Positions 7,254 through 15,108 of a stretch of 64,000 nt of DNA are shown here, in pieces. The DNA lies in NCBI RefSeq assembly GCF_030929495.1, contig NZ_JAVFWN010000014.1, forward strand, positions 62,001 to 126,000, in the 5' to 3' direction. Made by a program: the position numbers and the translations under genes. Numbering within the stretch: the first letter of the stretch is position 1; each line of letters begins with the position of its first letter. This DNA is from Nocardioides sp. LHD-245 (GTDB taxonomy: Bacteria; Actinomycetota; Actinomycetes; Propionibacteriales; Nocardioidaceae). Below the pieces are notes generated by a model. That model was given only the letters and a program-made list of their open reading frames with translations. It searched no databases and had not been told where the DNA came from.

Positions 7254-8261
7254 GTGAGCCGTACGCCGGCGCCCGGCGCCCGCGACCAGGTCGCCCGGCT
7301 GTTGACCCTGGTGCCGTTCCTGCACCACCGCGACGGGGTCCGCCTGGAGGAGGCCGCGACGCTCCTGGGTACGACGCCCCAGCAGGTCGTGCAGGATCTC
7401 AAGGTCCTCTTCATGTGTGGTCTCCCGGGCGGCCTGCCCGACGACCTGATCGACGTCGACCTCGACGCGATCGTCACGGAGGCGGGAAGCCCGGTGACCG
7501 AGGGCGTGATCCGGATCGAGAACGCCGACTACCTCGCCCGACCGCTGCGGCTCAGCGCGACGGAGGCGTCGGCGATGATCGTGGCGCTCCGGATGCTCCG
7601 GGACACCGCCTCGGCGGGTGCCACGCCCGAGCTGGTCGACCGGGTGCTCGCAAAGCTGGAGGCGGCCGCCGGAGCGCCGCGCGTGGAGATCACGCCGTCG
7701 CCGCGCGACGCCCAGCAGGTCGTGGTCGCCCAGCTGACCGCACTCGCCGACGAGGCGGTGGCCTCCCGGCGGCAGCTGCGGCTGCTCTACTTCGTGCCGT
7801 CGCGCGACGAGGAGTCCGAGCGGATCGTCGACCCGTACGGCGTGGTCGCCCACGGGGTCTTCTCCTACCTCGACGCACACTGTCACCGGGCGGGCGGTGA
7901 CCGGCTGTTCCGGCTGGACCGGATCACGAAGGCCGAGTTGCTGCCGAGCGCACCGACGACGACGCCGCGGGCGCCGCGGGACCTGAGCGACGGGCTGTTC
8001 ACCGACGACGCCGTGCCGGACGCCACGGTCGTCACGCTGCGCCTCGACCCGCAGGCACGGTGGGCGACCGACTACTACCCGGTGCGGGAGGTGCGTCCCG
8101 CCGCCGACGGATCGGCGGAGGTCGACCTCGTCGTGGTCGACCGGCGGTGGCTGACCCGGCTGCTGCTGCGCCTCGCGCCGCACGCCACCGTGGTCCGACC
8201 CGCAGAATTCACCGACACGTTCACCGCTCGCGCACGGGAGACCCTCAGCCTCTACCGCTGA
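7254..8261 (+). CDS. pafC: WYL-domain transcriptional regulator PafC
   Basis: Partner of PafB: 335 residues, N-terminal winged-helix region (DQVARLLTLVPFLHHRDGV, residues about 11-29), then a WYL-type sensor domain (LRLLYFVPSRDE, YLDAHCHRAGGDRLFRLDRI) and a C-terminal WCX region. In mycobacteria the PafBC heterodimer activates DNA-repair genes after damage. The GTG at 7254 is chosen because GGGAGGAG lies 7 bp upstream and the upstream in-frame codons belong to repeat copy 3. Confidence 0.92.
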   Translation: MSRTPAPGARDQVARLLTLVPFLHHRDGVRLEEAATLLGTTPQQVVQDLKVLFMCGLPGGLPDDLIDVDLDAIVTEAGSPVTEGVIRIENADYLARPLRLSATEASAMIVALRMLRDTASAGATPELVDRVLAKLEAAAGAPRVEITPSPRDAQQVVVAQLTALADEAVASRRQLRLLYFVPSRDEESERIVDPYGVVAHGVFSYLDAHCHRAGGDRLFRLDRITKAELLPSAPTTTPRAPRDLSDGLFTDDAVPDATVVTLRLDPQARWATDYYPVREVRPAADGSAEVDLVVVDRRWLTRLLLRLAPHATVVRPAEFTDTFTARARETLSLYR

Positions 8262-8268
8262 GAGGGGC

Positions 8269-8274
8269 GTAGCA
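8269..8274 (+). promoter_or_regulatory. Possible -10 box TAGCAT before tatA
   Basis: TAGCAT lies about 45 bp before the preferred tatA start, giving a short leader that includes a GAGAG stretch. No convincing -35 is visible. Confidence 0.3.
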
Positions 8275-8319
8275 TGGCCAGCGACAGTCGAAACCGATGA
8301 TCGAGAGTTGGTCCCGCCG

Positions 8320-8598
8320 ATGATTCCCCTGATCGGAATGCCCCAGGGAGCCGAGTGGCTCATCATCCTGGCGATCGTGATCCTGGTCTTCGGGGCAGCC
8401 AAGCTGCCCGACCTCGCGCGCGGCACGGGACAGGCACTGCGGATCTTCAAGGCCGAGACCAAAGGCCTGCGCGACGACGACAAGAAGTCCCCGTCCGCGC
8501 CTAAGTCGACCGGGGAGCTCCCCCCTGCCGACGAGGCTCACCTCGATGACGTGACCGAGGGCGAGATCGTCGACGAGCGCCGCGAGAACAACGCCTGA
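8320..8598 (+). CDS. tatA: Sec-independent protein translocase TatA
   Basis: A 92-residue TatA/E-type subunit that forms the pore of the twin-arginine export system. One N-terminal membrane helix (EWLIILAIVILVFGAAKLPD) is followed by the conserved FGAAKLPDLARG hinge and amphipathic helix, then a charged acidic tail. The ATG at 8320 is preferred; a TTG at 8308 and an ATG at 8338 are in frame. It is followed directly by tatC. Confidence 0.93.
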   Translation: MIPLIGMPQGAEWLIILAIVILVFGAAKLPDLARGTGQALRIFKAETKGLRDDDKKSPSAPKSTGELPPADEAHLDDVTEGEIVDERRENNA

Positions 8599-8600
8599 CC

Positions 8601-9437
8601 TTGGCGTTCACGGGTCTCTTCAAGCTCTTCATCGGAAAGCCCGTCCATCCCGTCGGCGACGACGGCCGGATGGCGCTGTCCGACCACCTTCGGGAGCTGC
8701 GCGCGCGCATCCTCAAGGCGGGCTTCGCGGTGGTGCTCGCGTTCGCGATCGCGCTGTTCTTCTTCGACCAGCTCTTCCAGTTGGTGCTCGAGCCCTACCT
8801 CGACGCCCAGGCGAAGCTGCCGGCCGGGTCCAGCGAGGCGACGACCTCGGGGCCGGCCGGCGGCTTCCTGCTGTACCTCAAGCTGTGCGGCCTCGCGGCG
8901 CTGGTGGGCTCCAGCCCGGTCTGGCTCTACCAGATCTGGGCCTTCATCCTCCCGGGCCTGCACGCGAGCGAGAAGCGGTGGACGGGGATCTTCGCGGTCA
9001 TCGCGGGTCCGCTGTTCGTCGTCGGCATCGTGCTGGGCTACGTCACCCTGCCGAAGGGCCTCGAGATCCTGATCGGGCTCAACCCCGACGAGCTGACCAA
9101 CCTGGTCGAGTTCAACGACTACCTCACCTTCTTCAGTCGGACCCTGCTCGGCTTCGGCATCGCCTTCGAGATCCCGGTCTTCGTGGTCCTGCTCAACATG
9201 GCCGGCGTGCTCAAGGGCAAGACGCTCGGCGCCCACCGGCCCTGGATGATCGTCGGGACGTTCATCTTCGCCGCCGTCATCACGCCCTCGGGCGACCCGT
9301 TCACGATGAGCTTCATGGCGGTGCCGATGGTGGTGCTCTTCCTCGTCTCCGAGGTGATCGCACGCTTCAACGACCGGCGCCGCGACCGGAAGGCGATCAA
9401 CGCCGGTCTCTCGCCCGACGAGCCAAGCCCGATCTGA
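8601..9437 (+). CDS. tatC: Sec-independent protein translocase TatC
   Basis: Multi-pass membrane receptor of the Tat system, 278 residues. It has the conserved MALSDHLRELRARILKA segment, the FTRT-like TFFSRTLLGFGIAFEIPV segment, and about six hydrophobic helices, ending in ITPSGDPFTMSFMAVPM. A TTG start at 8601 follows the tatA stop by 2 bp. The stop overlaps the next gene's ATG by one base. Confidence 0.95.
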   Translation: MAFTGLFKLFIGKPVHPVGDDGRMALSDHLRELRARILKAGFAVVLAFAIALFFFDQLFQLVLEPYLDAQAKLPAGSSEATTSGPAGGFLLYLKLCGLAALVGSSPVWLYQIWAFILPGLHASEKRWTGIFAVIAGPLFVVGIVLGYVTLPKGLEILIGLNPDELTNLVEFNDYLTFFSRTLLGFGIAFEIPVFVVLLNMAGVLKGKTLGAHRPWMIVGTFIFAAVITPSGDPFTMSFMAVPMVVLFLVSEVIARFNDRRRDRKAINAGLSPDEPSPI

Positions 9438-10306
9438 TGCCGCGCGCGATCGTCCTCACCAACCCCACCGCGGGGAAGGGGCGCGGTGCCCGGATGCGCG
9501 ACGAGGCGTTGCCGCGCTTCCACGGCGCCGGCTGGCGCACGACCGCCCTGACCGGTCGCGACGCCGGCGAGTCGCTCGACCTCGCCCGGCTCGCGGTGGC
9601 GGAGGAGCCCGACGTCCTGGTCCTGTGCGGCGGCGACGGCATGGTCAACATCGGTCTGCAGGCCGCGGCCGGCACCGAGGTGCCGATCGGGATCCTCCCG
9701 GCGGGCACCGGCAACGACTTCGCCCGCTACTTCGACCTGCCGCTGGGCCACGGCGCCGCAGCCGCGACCCGCATCACGCAGGCCTCGCCGCGCACCATCG
9801 ACCTGGCCCGGATCGGCGATCGCTACTTCGGTGGCGTGCTCGCCGCGGGCTTCGACGCGATCGTCAACGAGCGCGCCAACCAGATGCGCTGGCCCCGGGG
9901 TCAGATGCGCTACAACCTGGCCACGCTCGCCGAGCTGCGGGTCTTCGAGCCGCTGCCGTACGTCCTGGAGCTCGACGGCGTCGAGCGCCGCCTGGAGGCG
10001 ATGCTGGTGGCCGTCGGCAACGGCCCCTCCTTCGGCGGCGGTCTGCGCATCACCCACGGAGCGCAGCTCGACGACGGCCTCCTCGACGTGGTCCTCATCA
10101 AGCCGGTCAGCCGGGTGCAGCTGGTGCGGACCTTCCCCAAGCTCTTCGACGGGAGACACGTGAGCCATCCGCAGTACGAGCGGCACCGCGTCCGGCGGGT
10201 GACGATCGCCAGCCCCGGCATCGTCGGGTACGCCGACGGCGAGCGCTTCGGGCCGCTGCCGCTGACCGTCGACGTGGTCCCCGGTGCCGTGCGGGTGATG
10301 GCATGA
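9437..10306 (+). CDS. Diacylglycerol kinase-like lipid kinase
   Basis: A 289-residue protein of the DAGK catalytic family (YegS/DgkB type). Visible motifs are the N-terminal NPTAGKGRG nucleotide-binding loop, GGDGMVNIG (glycine-rich catalytic loop, about 71-79), and GILPAGTGNDFARYFDLP. The C-terminal half has the usual lipid-binding beta sandwich. It probably phosphorylates diacylglycerol or a related lipid at the membrane; the substrate cannot be told from sequence. It lies between tatC and the helicase with one-base and four-base overlaps, so it is part of that operon. Confidence 0.88.
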   Translation: MPRAIVLTNPTAGKGRGARMRDEALPRFHGAGWRTTALTGRDAGESLDLARLAVAEEPDVLVLCGGDGMVNIGLQAAAGTEVPIGILPAGTGNDFARYFDLPLGHGAAAATRITQASPRTIDLARIGDRYFGGVLAAGFDAIVNERANQMRWPRGQMRYNLATLAELRVFEPLPYVLELDGVERRLEAMLVAVGNGPSFGGGLRITHGAQLDDGLLDVVLIKPVSRVQLVRTFPKLFDGRHVSHPQYERHRVRRVTIASPGIVGYADGERFGPLPLTVDVVPGAVRVMA

Positions 10307-13092
10307 GCGCCCACGAGAGCGACGCCGAGCAGCAGAGTCCCGCCGAGCGCTACGCGTCGTACCGCAAGGACCGGGGACACCCCGTCTTCCGCGACTTCGC
10401 CGCCGGCTTCCCCTTCGAGCTCGACGGCTTCCAGGTCGAGGGCTGCAAGGCGGTCGAGGCCGGCGACGGTGTGCTGGTCGCGGCCCCGACGGGCGCCGGC
10501 AAGACCGTGGTGGGGGAGTTCGCCGTCCACCTCGCGCTCGAGACCGACCGCAAGTGCTTCTACACGACGCCGATCAAGGCGCTGTCCAACCAGAAGTACC
10601 ACGACCTCGTCGAGCGGTACGGCGCCGACCGGGTCGGCCTGCTGACCGGTGACACCACGATCAACGGCGAGGCGCCGGTGGTCGTGATGACCACCGAGGT
10701 GCTGCGCAACATGCTCTACGCGCGCTCCCGCACGCTCGTCGGCCTCGGTTTCGTGGTGATGGACGAGGTGCACTACCTCGCCGACCGCTCCCGCGGCGCG
10801 GTCTGGGAGGAGGTCATCATCCACCTGCCCGAGTCGGTGTCGGTGATCTCCTTGTCCGCGACCGTCTCCAACGCGGAGGAGTTCGGCGAGTGGCTCGAGA
10901 CGGTGCGCGGCTCGACGCGCACGATCGTCGCCGAGCGCCGCCCGGTGCCGCTGTTCCAGCACGTGATGGTCGGCCGCCGGCTGCTCGACCTGTTCGCGTC
11001 CACCGATGTCGACGCGGCCGCGGGGTTCGTCCGGGAGGGCGCTCCGGTCAACGACGAGCTGATGAAGCTGGCGCGCGACGACTGGGCCTCCACGCGGCTC
11101 AAGGGCCATCGCACCGCCAAGGGCTCGCGCCCCGGTGGAGCGGGCAGTCGCAACGTCGGCAACGGTCGCCGGATCTGGATCCCCGGCCGCCTCGACGTGG
11201 TCGAGCGGCTGCAGCGCGACAACCTGCTGCCCGCCATCGACTTCATCTTCAGCCGCGCCGGCTGCGACGCGGCCGTGCAGCAGTGCCTCGACGCCAACCT
11301 GAGGCTGACGACGTCCGAGGAGCGCGATGAGGTCATCGCGTACGTCGAGCAGGCGCTCGGCGGGCTGCCGTCGGCCGACCTCCAGGTGCTCCGCTACCAC
11401 GACTTCCTCGACGCCGCCTCCCGCGGCGTCGCCGCGCACCACGCCGGCATGCTGCCGGCGTTCAAGGAGTGCGTCGAGGCGCTCTACCTGCGCGGGCTGA
11501 TCAAGATCGTCTTCGCGACCGAGACCCTCGCCCTCGGCATCAACATGCCGGCCCGCACCGTCGTGCTGGAGAAGCTGAGCAAGTGGAACGGCGAGACGCA
11601 CGCCGACATCACACCGGGCGAGTACACCCAGCTCACCGGCCGCGCCGGGCGCCGTGGCCTCGACATCGAGGGCCACGCCGTCGTGCTCTGGCAGCCGGGG
11701 ATGAACCCGCGCGAGCTCGCCGGTCTCGCCTCCACGCGCACCTACCCGCTGCGGAGCAGCTTCCGGCCGTCGTACAACATGGCCGTCAACCTGGTGCACT
11801 CCTACGGCCGCCACCAGGCGCGTGAGCTGCTGGAGCAGTCGTTCGCGCAGTTCCAGGCCGACCGGGCCGTGGTCGGGCTCGCCCGCCAGCAGCGCAAGGC
11901 CGAGGACGCGCTCGAGGGCTACGCCGAGTCCGCCCGGTGCCATCTCGGGGACTTCATGGAGTACGCCGCGCTGCGCCGGCAGGTCTCGGAGCTGGAGAAG
12001 GAGTCGAGCAGGTCGCGACGGCAGGACCGGCGCGGCGAGGCTCTCGCGTCGCTGGAGCGGCTCACACCGGGTGACATCATCGTCGTGCCCGTCGGCAAGT
12101 TCGCGGGGCCGGCCGTCGTCGTCGACCCGGGCCTGTCCGAGCACGGCCACCGTCCCCTCGTGATCACCGCCGAGCGCCAGGGGCGCCGGCTGGCGATGCT
12201 GGACTTCCCGACACCGGTGGAGCCGGTTGCCCACATCCGGCTGCCCAAGCGGGTCGACGCCCGCAACCCGCACCAGCGCAAGGACATCGCCCAACAGGTC
12301 CGCGAGGCGGTCCGCGCGCTGCCGCTCTCCGTCACCCGACCCCCGGCGGAGCGCGGTCCGGTCGACGAGGCCGTCGCGAGCGAGATCCGGGCGCTGCGGG
12401 CCCGGATCCGCGAGCATCCCTGCCACGGCTGCGCGGAGCGCGAGGACCACGCGCGCTGGGCCGAGCGGCACGCCAAGCTGCGGAAGGACACCGACGTCCT
12501 CGCCCAGCGCATCGAGCGGCGCACCAACACCGTCGCGCGGACCTTCGACCGGGTCTGCGAGGTCCTGGAGGCGCTCGACTACCTCGAAGGCGACGAGGTC
12601 ACCGAGCGGGGCCGCAGCCTGATGCGGATCTACTCCGAGCTCGACCTGGTCGCCGCCGAGTCGTTGCGGCTGGGTCTGTGGGACGAGCTGACGCCGTCCC
12701 AGCTCGGCGCCGTGCTGTCCGCGCTCGTCTACGAGGCCCGCCGCCCCGAGGACGGCCCGCCGAGCGTCCCCGGGGGCGTTATCGCCACCACGATCGAGGC
12801 GATGACGCGGCTGTGGGGAGACCTGGAGCGCCTGGAGCGCGACCACCGCCTCGACTTCCTGCGCCGCCCCGACGCCGGCTTCGCGTGGACCGCGTGGCGC
12901 TGGGCGGAGGGCCAGGAGCTCGACGAGGTGATCACCCGCAACGACCAGACCGCGGGCGACTTCGTGCGCCAGATGAAACAGCTCATCGACTTCGCCGGCC
13001 AGATCTCCGACGCCGCCGCCGGTACGCCGGTCCGCGACGCCGCGCGGCAGCTGGTCAAGCTGCTGCGGCGGGGGATCGTCGCCACCGGCTAG
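10303..13092 (+). CDS. helY: Ski2/Mtr4-like DEAD/DEAH RNA helicase (HelY family)
   Basis: A 929-residue superfamily 2 helicase of the Ski2/Mtr4 type found downstream of tatAC in actinobacteria. Motif I APTGAGKT (about residues 65-72), motif II DEVH, motif III SATVSNAEEFGEW, and motif VI QLTGRAGRRGLD are all present. The C-terminal third has the DSHCT-type region with CHGCAEREDHARWAER. It probably unwinds structured RNA in turnover or processing. The ATG overlaps the stop of the lipid kinase by four bases. Confidence 0.93.
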   Translation: MSAHESDAEQQSPAERYASYRKDRGHPVFRDFAAGFPFELDGFQVEGCKAVEAGDGVLVAAPTGAGKTVVGEFAVHLALETDRKCFYTTPIKALSNQKYHDLVERYGADRVGLLTGDTTINGEAPVVVMTTEVLRNMLYARSRTLVGLGFVVMDEVHYLADRSRGAVWEEVIIHLPESVSVISLSATVSNAEEFGEWLETVRGSTRTIVAERRPVPLFQHVMVGRRLLDLFASTDVDAAAGFVREGAPVNDELMKLARDDWASTRLKGHRTAKGSRPGGAGSRNVGNGRRIWIPGRLDVVERLQRDNLLPAIDFIFSRAGCDAAVQQCLDANLRLTTSEERDEVIAYVEQALGGLPSADLQVLRYHDFLDAASRGVAAHHAGMLPAFKECVEALYLRGLIKIVFATETLALGINMPARTVVLEKLSKWNGETHADITPGEYTQLTGRAGRRGLDIEGHAVVLWQPGMNPRELAGLASTRTYPLRSSFRPSYNMAVNLVHSYGRHQARELLEQSFAQFQADRAVVGLARQQRKAEDALEGYAESARCHLGDFMEYAALRRQVSELEKESSRSRRQDRRGEALASLERLTPGDIIVVPVGKFAGPAVVVDPGLSEHGHRPLVITAERQGRRLAMLDFPTPVEPVAHIRLPKRVDARNPHQRKDIAQQVREAVRALPLSVTRPPAERGPVDEAVASEIRALRARIREHPCHGCAEREDHARWAERHAKLRKDTDVLAQRIERRTNTVARTFDRVCEVLEALDYLEGDEVTERGRSLMRIYSELDLVAAESLRLGLWDELTPSQLGAVLSALVYEARRPEDGPPSVPGGVIATTIEAMTRLWGDLERLERDHRLDFLRRPDAGFAWTAWRWAEGQELDEVITRNDQTAGDFVRQMKQLIDFAGQISDAAAGTPVRDAARQLVKLLRRGIVATG

Positions 13093-13141
13093 TCCGGGGC
13101 CGGGGCGTCGGCCCGGGGCCGCCGAGACGGCGTCGACACGC

Positions 13142-13205
13142 ACGATCGGGCACAAACCGCATGCCTCCTCGGCGTGTCGCACGCGGTTTGGGACCAAACC
13201 GCAAC
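13142..13205 (-). repeat. Palindromic intergenic element, copy 4
   Basis: Palindrome core GCGGTTTGG-GA-CCAAACCGC within 13180-13205 and third half-site GGGCACAAACCGCA at 13148-13161 with tail at 13142 (as read on the + strand). One base longer than the other copies (64 bp). It fills the gap between the convergent helicase and exonuclease genes; on the minus strand the palindrome begins 3 bp after the exonuclease stop. Confidence 0.83.
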
Positions 13206-13208
13206 GCG

Positions 13209-14174
13209 TCAGCCCGCAGAAGACGAGGCCAGCACCCCCGTGAGCCGCTCGACCGGCGAGCTCAGCGACCACCGCTCGACCAGGGCGGCGAGGGCCTCGG
13301 GATCGGCGGGCGTGCGGGGGAGCGCGAGGTGGTCGCGCGGGAGGTCGATGTCGCGGGCCACGGCCACGACCGTCGGAGCCACGGCCAGGTAGCCCGCAGC
13401 CTCCCTGATCTTGGCCCGCGGCCCCGGGCCGAGGTCGCTCGCGCGGTCGTCGACGGCGGCGACGATGCCGGCCAGGTCGCCGTACTTCTGCAGCATGCTG
13501 GCCGCGGTCTTCTCTCCGACGCCCTTCACGCCGGGCAGGCCGTCGGAGGCATCCCCGCGGAGGGTGGCGAAGTCGGCGTACTGGTCGGCGCGCACGCCGT
13601 ACTTCTCCAGCACCCAGGACTCGTCGACCCGCTCGTGGCGCCCGACGCCCTTGCCGACGTACAGCACCCGCACAGAGGCGGCGTCGTCGACGAGCTGGAA
13701 CAGGTCGCGGTCGCCGGTCACGACATCGACCGGCATGCCGGCACCGGTGGCGAGGGTGCCGATGACGTCGTCGGCCTCGTAGCCGGGCGCCCCGACCACG
13801 GCGATGCCGAACGCCGCGAGGACGTCGCGGATGACCGGGACCTGCAGCTCCAGCGGGTCGGGGACCTCCTCGACGTAGCGTCGGTCGCTTCGCTCCCCGC
13901 TGCCTTCGGCGACCGGAGCGTCCGGGACCTCCTCGACGACGCGGTGCGCCTTGTACGTCGGGATCAGGTCCACCCGCCACTGGGGACGCCAGTCGTCGTC
14001 CCAGCAGCAGGCCAGATGCGTGGGCCGGTACTGGTCGACGAGCTGGGAGATGTAGCCGAGCAGCCCGCGCACGGCATTCACGTTCGTGCCGTCCGGCGCG
14101 AGCATCTCCGGGGAGCCGAAGTAGGCGCGGAAGTAGAGGCTGGCCGTATCGAGGAGTAGAAGGCGCTCAGTCAT
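13209..14174 (-). CDS. 5'-3' exonuclease (PolI N-terminal domain type)
   Basis: A 321-residue stand-alone flap/5'-3' exonuclease related to the N-terminal domain of DNA polymerase I. Asp clusters typical of the family are visible: LLLDTASLYFRAYFG at the N terminus, APGYEADDVIGTLA, VVTGDRDLFQLVDD, and the helix-hairpin-helix SDGLPGVKGVGEKTA. It would remove RNA primers or flaps. Residues 81-99 (VVEEVPD...RRYVEEVPD) contain a short duplicated VEEVPD segment. Two ATGs in tandem (14177 and 14174) are possible starts; a divergent -10 box shared with the AsnC promoter lies just upstream. Confidence 0.93.
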   Translation of the reverse strand: MTERLLLLDTASLYFRAYFGSPEMLAPDGTNVNAVRGLLGYISQLVDQYRPTHLACCWDDDWRPQWRVDLIPTYKAHRVVEEVPDAPVAEGSGERSDRRYVEEVPDPLELQVPVIRDVLAAFGIAVVGAPGYEADDVIGTLATGAGMPVDVVTGDRDLFQLVDDAASVRVLYVGKGVGRHERVDESWVLEKYGVRADQYADFATLRGDASDGLPGVKGVGEKTAASMLQKYGDLAGIVAAVDDRASDLGPGPRAKIREAAGYLAVAPTVVAVARDIDLPRDHLALPRTPADPEALAALVERWSLSSPVERLTGVLASSSAG

Positions 14175-14182
14175 CATGGCGC

Positions 14183-14195
14183 AGCCTATTAGGGT
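14183..14195. promoter_or_regulatory. Back-to-back divergent -10 boxes (exonuclease / AsnC)
   Basis: The 13 bases AGCCTA-T-TAGGGT hold a TAGGCT box on the minus strand (5 bp from ATG 14177, 8 bp from ATG 14174) and a TAGGGT box on the plus strand (6 bp from the AsnC GTG). RNA polymerase cannot occupy both at once. Confidence 0.55.
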
Positions 14196-14201
14196 GGCGC
14201 C

Positions 14202-14666
14202 GTGAGTCAGAGCAGCCATCCAGCGGTCGAGGCCATCGACCGGCAGATCCTGGAGCTCCTGGCCAAGGACGGGCGGATGTCCTACACCGACCTCGGGCGC
14301 GCGACGGGACTGTCCACCTCGGCCGTGCACCAGCGCGTCAAGCGCCTGGAGCAGCGCGGCCTCATCCTCGGCTACGGCGCCACCGTCAACTACGCCGAGA
14401 TCGGCGTGCCCCTGACGGCGTTCATCGCGATCCGGCCGATCGACCCATCCCAGCCCGACGACTGTCCCGATCGCCTCATCGGGCTCCCGGAGATCGAGTC
14501 GTGCTGGTCGGTCGCGGGCGAGGAGTCCTACCTGCTGAAGGTGCGCACCGAGACGCCGGCCGAGCTCGAGCTGCTGCTCGGCCGGATCCGCTCGGCGGCC
14601 AACGTGTCGACCCGCACCACGATCGTGCTCTCGACCTACTACGAGAACCGGCCGGTCGGGCACTGA
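14202..14666 (+). CDS. Lrp/AsnC family transcriptional regulator
   Basis: A 154-residue protein with the family layout: N-terminal winged helix-turn-helix (AIDRQILELLAKDGRMSYTDLGRATGLSTSAVHQRVKRLE type, residues about 10-50) and a C-terminal RAM ligand-binding domain (about 65-150). These regulators sense amino acids and form octamers. The GTG start is set by a TAGGGT box 6 bp upstream (leaderless). The target is unknown; the divergent exonuclease and the gene itself are natural candidates by position. Confidence 0.92.
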   Translation: MSQSSHPAVEAIDRQILELLAKDGRMSYTDLGRATGLSTSAVHQRVKRLEQRGLILGYGATVNYAEIGVPLTAFIAIRPIDPSQPDDCPDRLIGLPEIESCWSVAGEESYLLKVRTETPAELELLLGRIRSAANVSTRTTIVLSTYYENRPVGH

Positions 14667-14680
14667 CCGACACCGCCTCC

Positions 14681-14721
14681 GGCGCGTCGCCACGCGACAC
14701 GCCGGGAGCGGACCGATTTTT
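14681..14721 (+). terminator. Possible intrinsic terminator after AsnC
   Basis: A hairpin with 10-bp arms and one mismatch (GGCGCGTCGC / GCGACACGCC, 14681-14703) is followed 13 bases later by a TTTTT run at 14717-14721 and a second T-rich stretch. The gap between stem and T run is longer than in a classical terminator. Confidence 0.4.
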
Positions 14722-14748
14722 CCAGTTTTCTTGCCGCCACGGCGTCCC

Positions 14749-15060
14749 GCCCTGACCTGCGAGAACGCGTATCACCGCAGGTCAGCGGCCGGTTGACAGG
14801 ACGGTTGGCGCTCACCAAAGTACGGAGACGTTCGCCCGTGCAGGTCGTGGCCGGCGGACCGACGTCCGAGTGGCCGTATGTCGGCGGAGTAGCACCAGCT
14901 CCGCACGGGGACGGTTCGCGGAGGTCGGTTCGCTCCTCGGGGGCGAGCCGGAAGGACTCGGATCTCCCTAGACAACGTCGCGGGCGGCGGCAGCCAGTCG
15001 GCCGCCGGGATGGTCCGAAGGCGACCCGAGTCCTTCCGCGCCTGACGGCGCGAGCGCCGG
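14749..15060 (+). other. Gene-free region with strong inverted repeats before lnt
   Basis: No convincing gene lies in this stretch. It holds an inverted repeat CTGACCTGCG (14752-14761) / CGCAGGTCAG (14776-14785), a TTGACA hexamer at 14793, and a long-range 13-bp perfect pair CGGAAGGACTCGG (14949-14961) / CCGAGTCCTTCCG (15026-15038) enclosing a second GC-rich hairpin. This could be a structured RNA or regulatory DNA. It matches no RNA family I recognise. Confidence 0.4.
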
Positions 15061-15095
15061 TGCCTCCCGGACGCCGCGGCCCGGCCGGGCGCGGC

Positions 15096-15101
15096 TAGGC
15101 T
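15096..15101 (+). promoter_or_regulatory. -10 box TAGGCT for lnt
   Basis: TAGGCT lies 7 bp before the GTG at 15109, the leaderless spacing seen across this window. Confidence 0.5.
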
Positions 15102-15108
15102 CGGCGCC

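Noticed and set aside
8308..8319. TTG start for tatA at 8308
   Set aside because: Adds four residues with no support; ATG 8320 gives the expected TatA N terminus.
9910..13980. 1356-codon minus-strand frame over the helicase
   Set aside because: Shadow of HelY; Arg/Gly/Pro-rich with no domain; the helicase motifs are on the plus strand.
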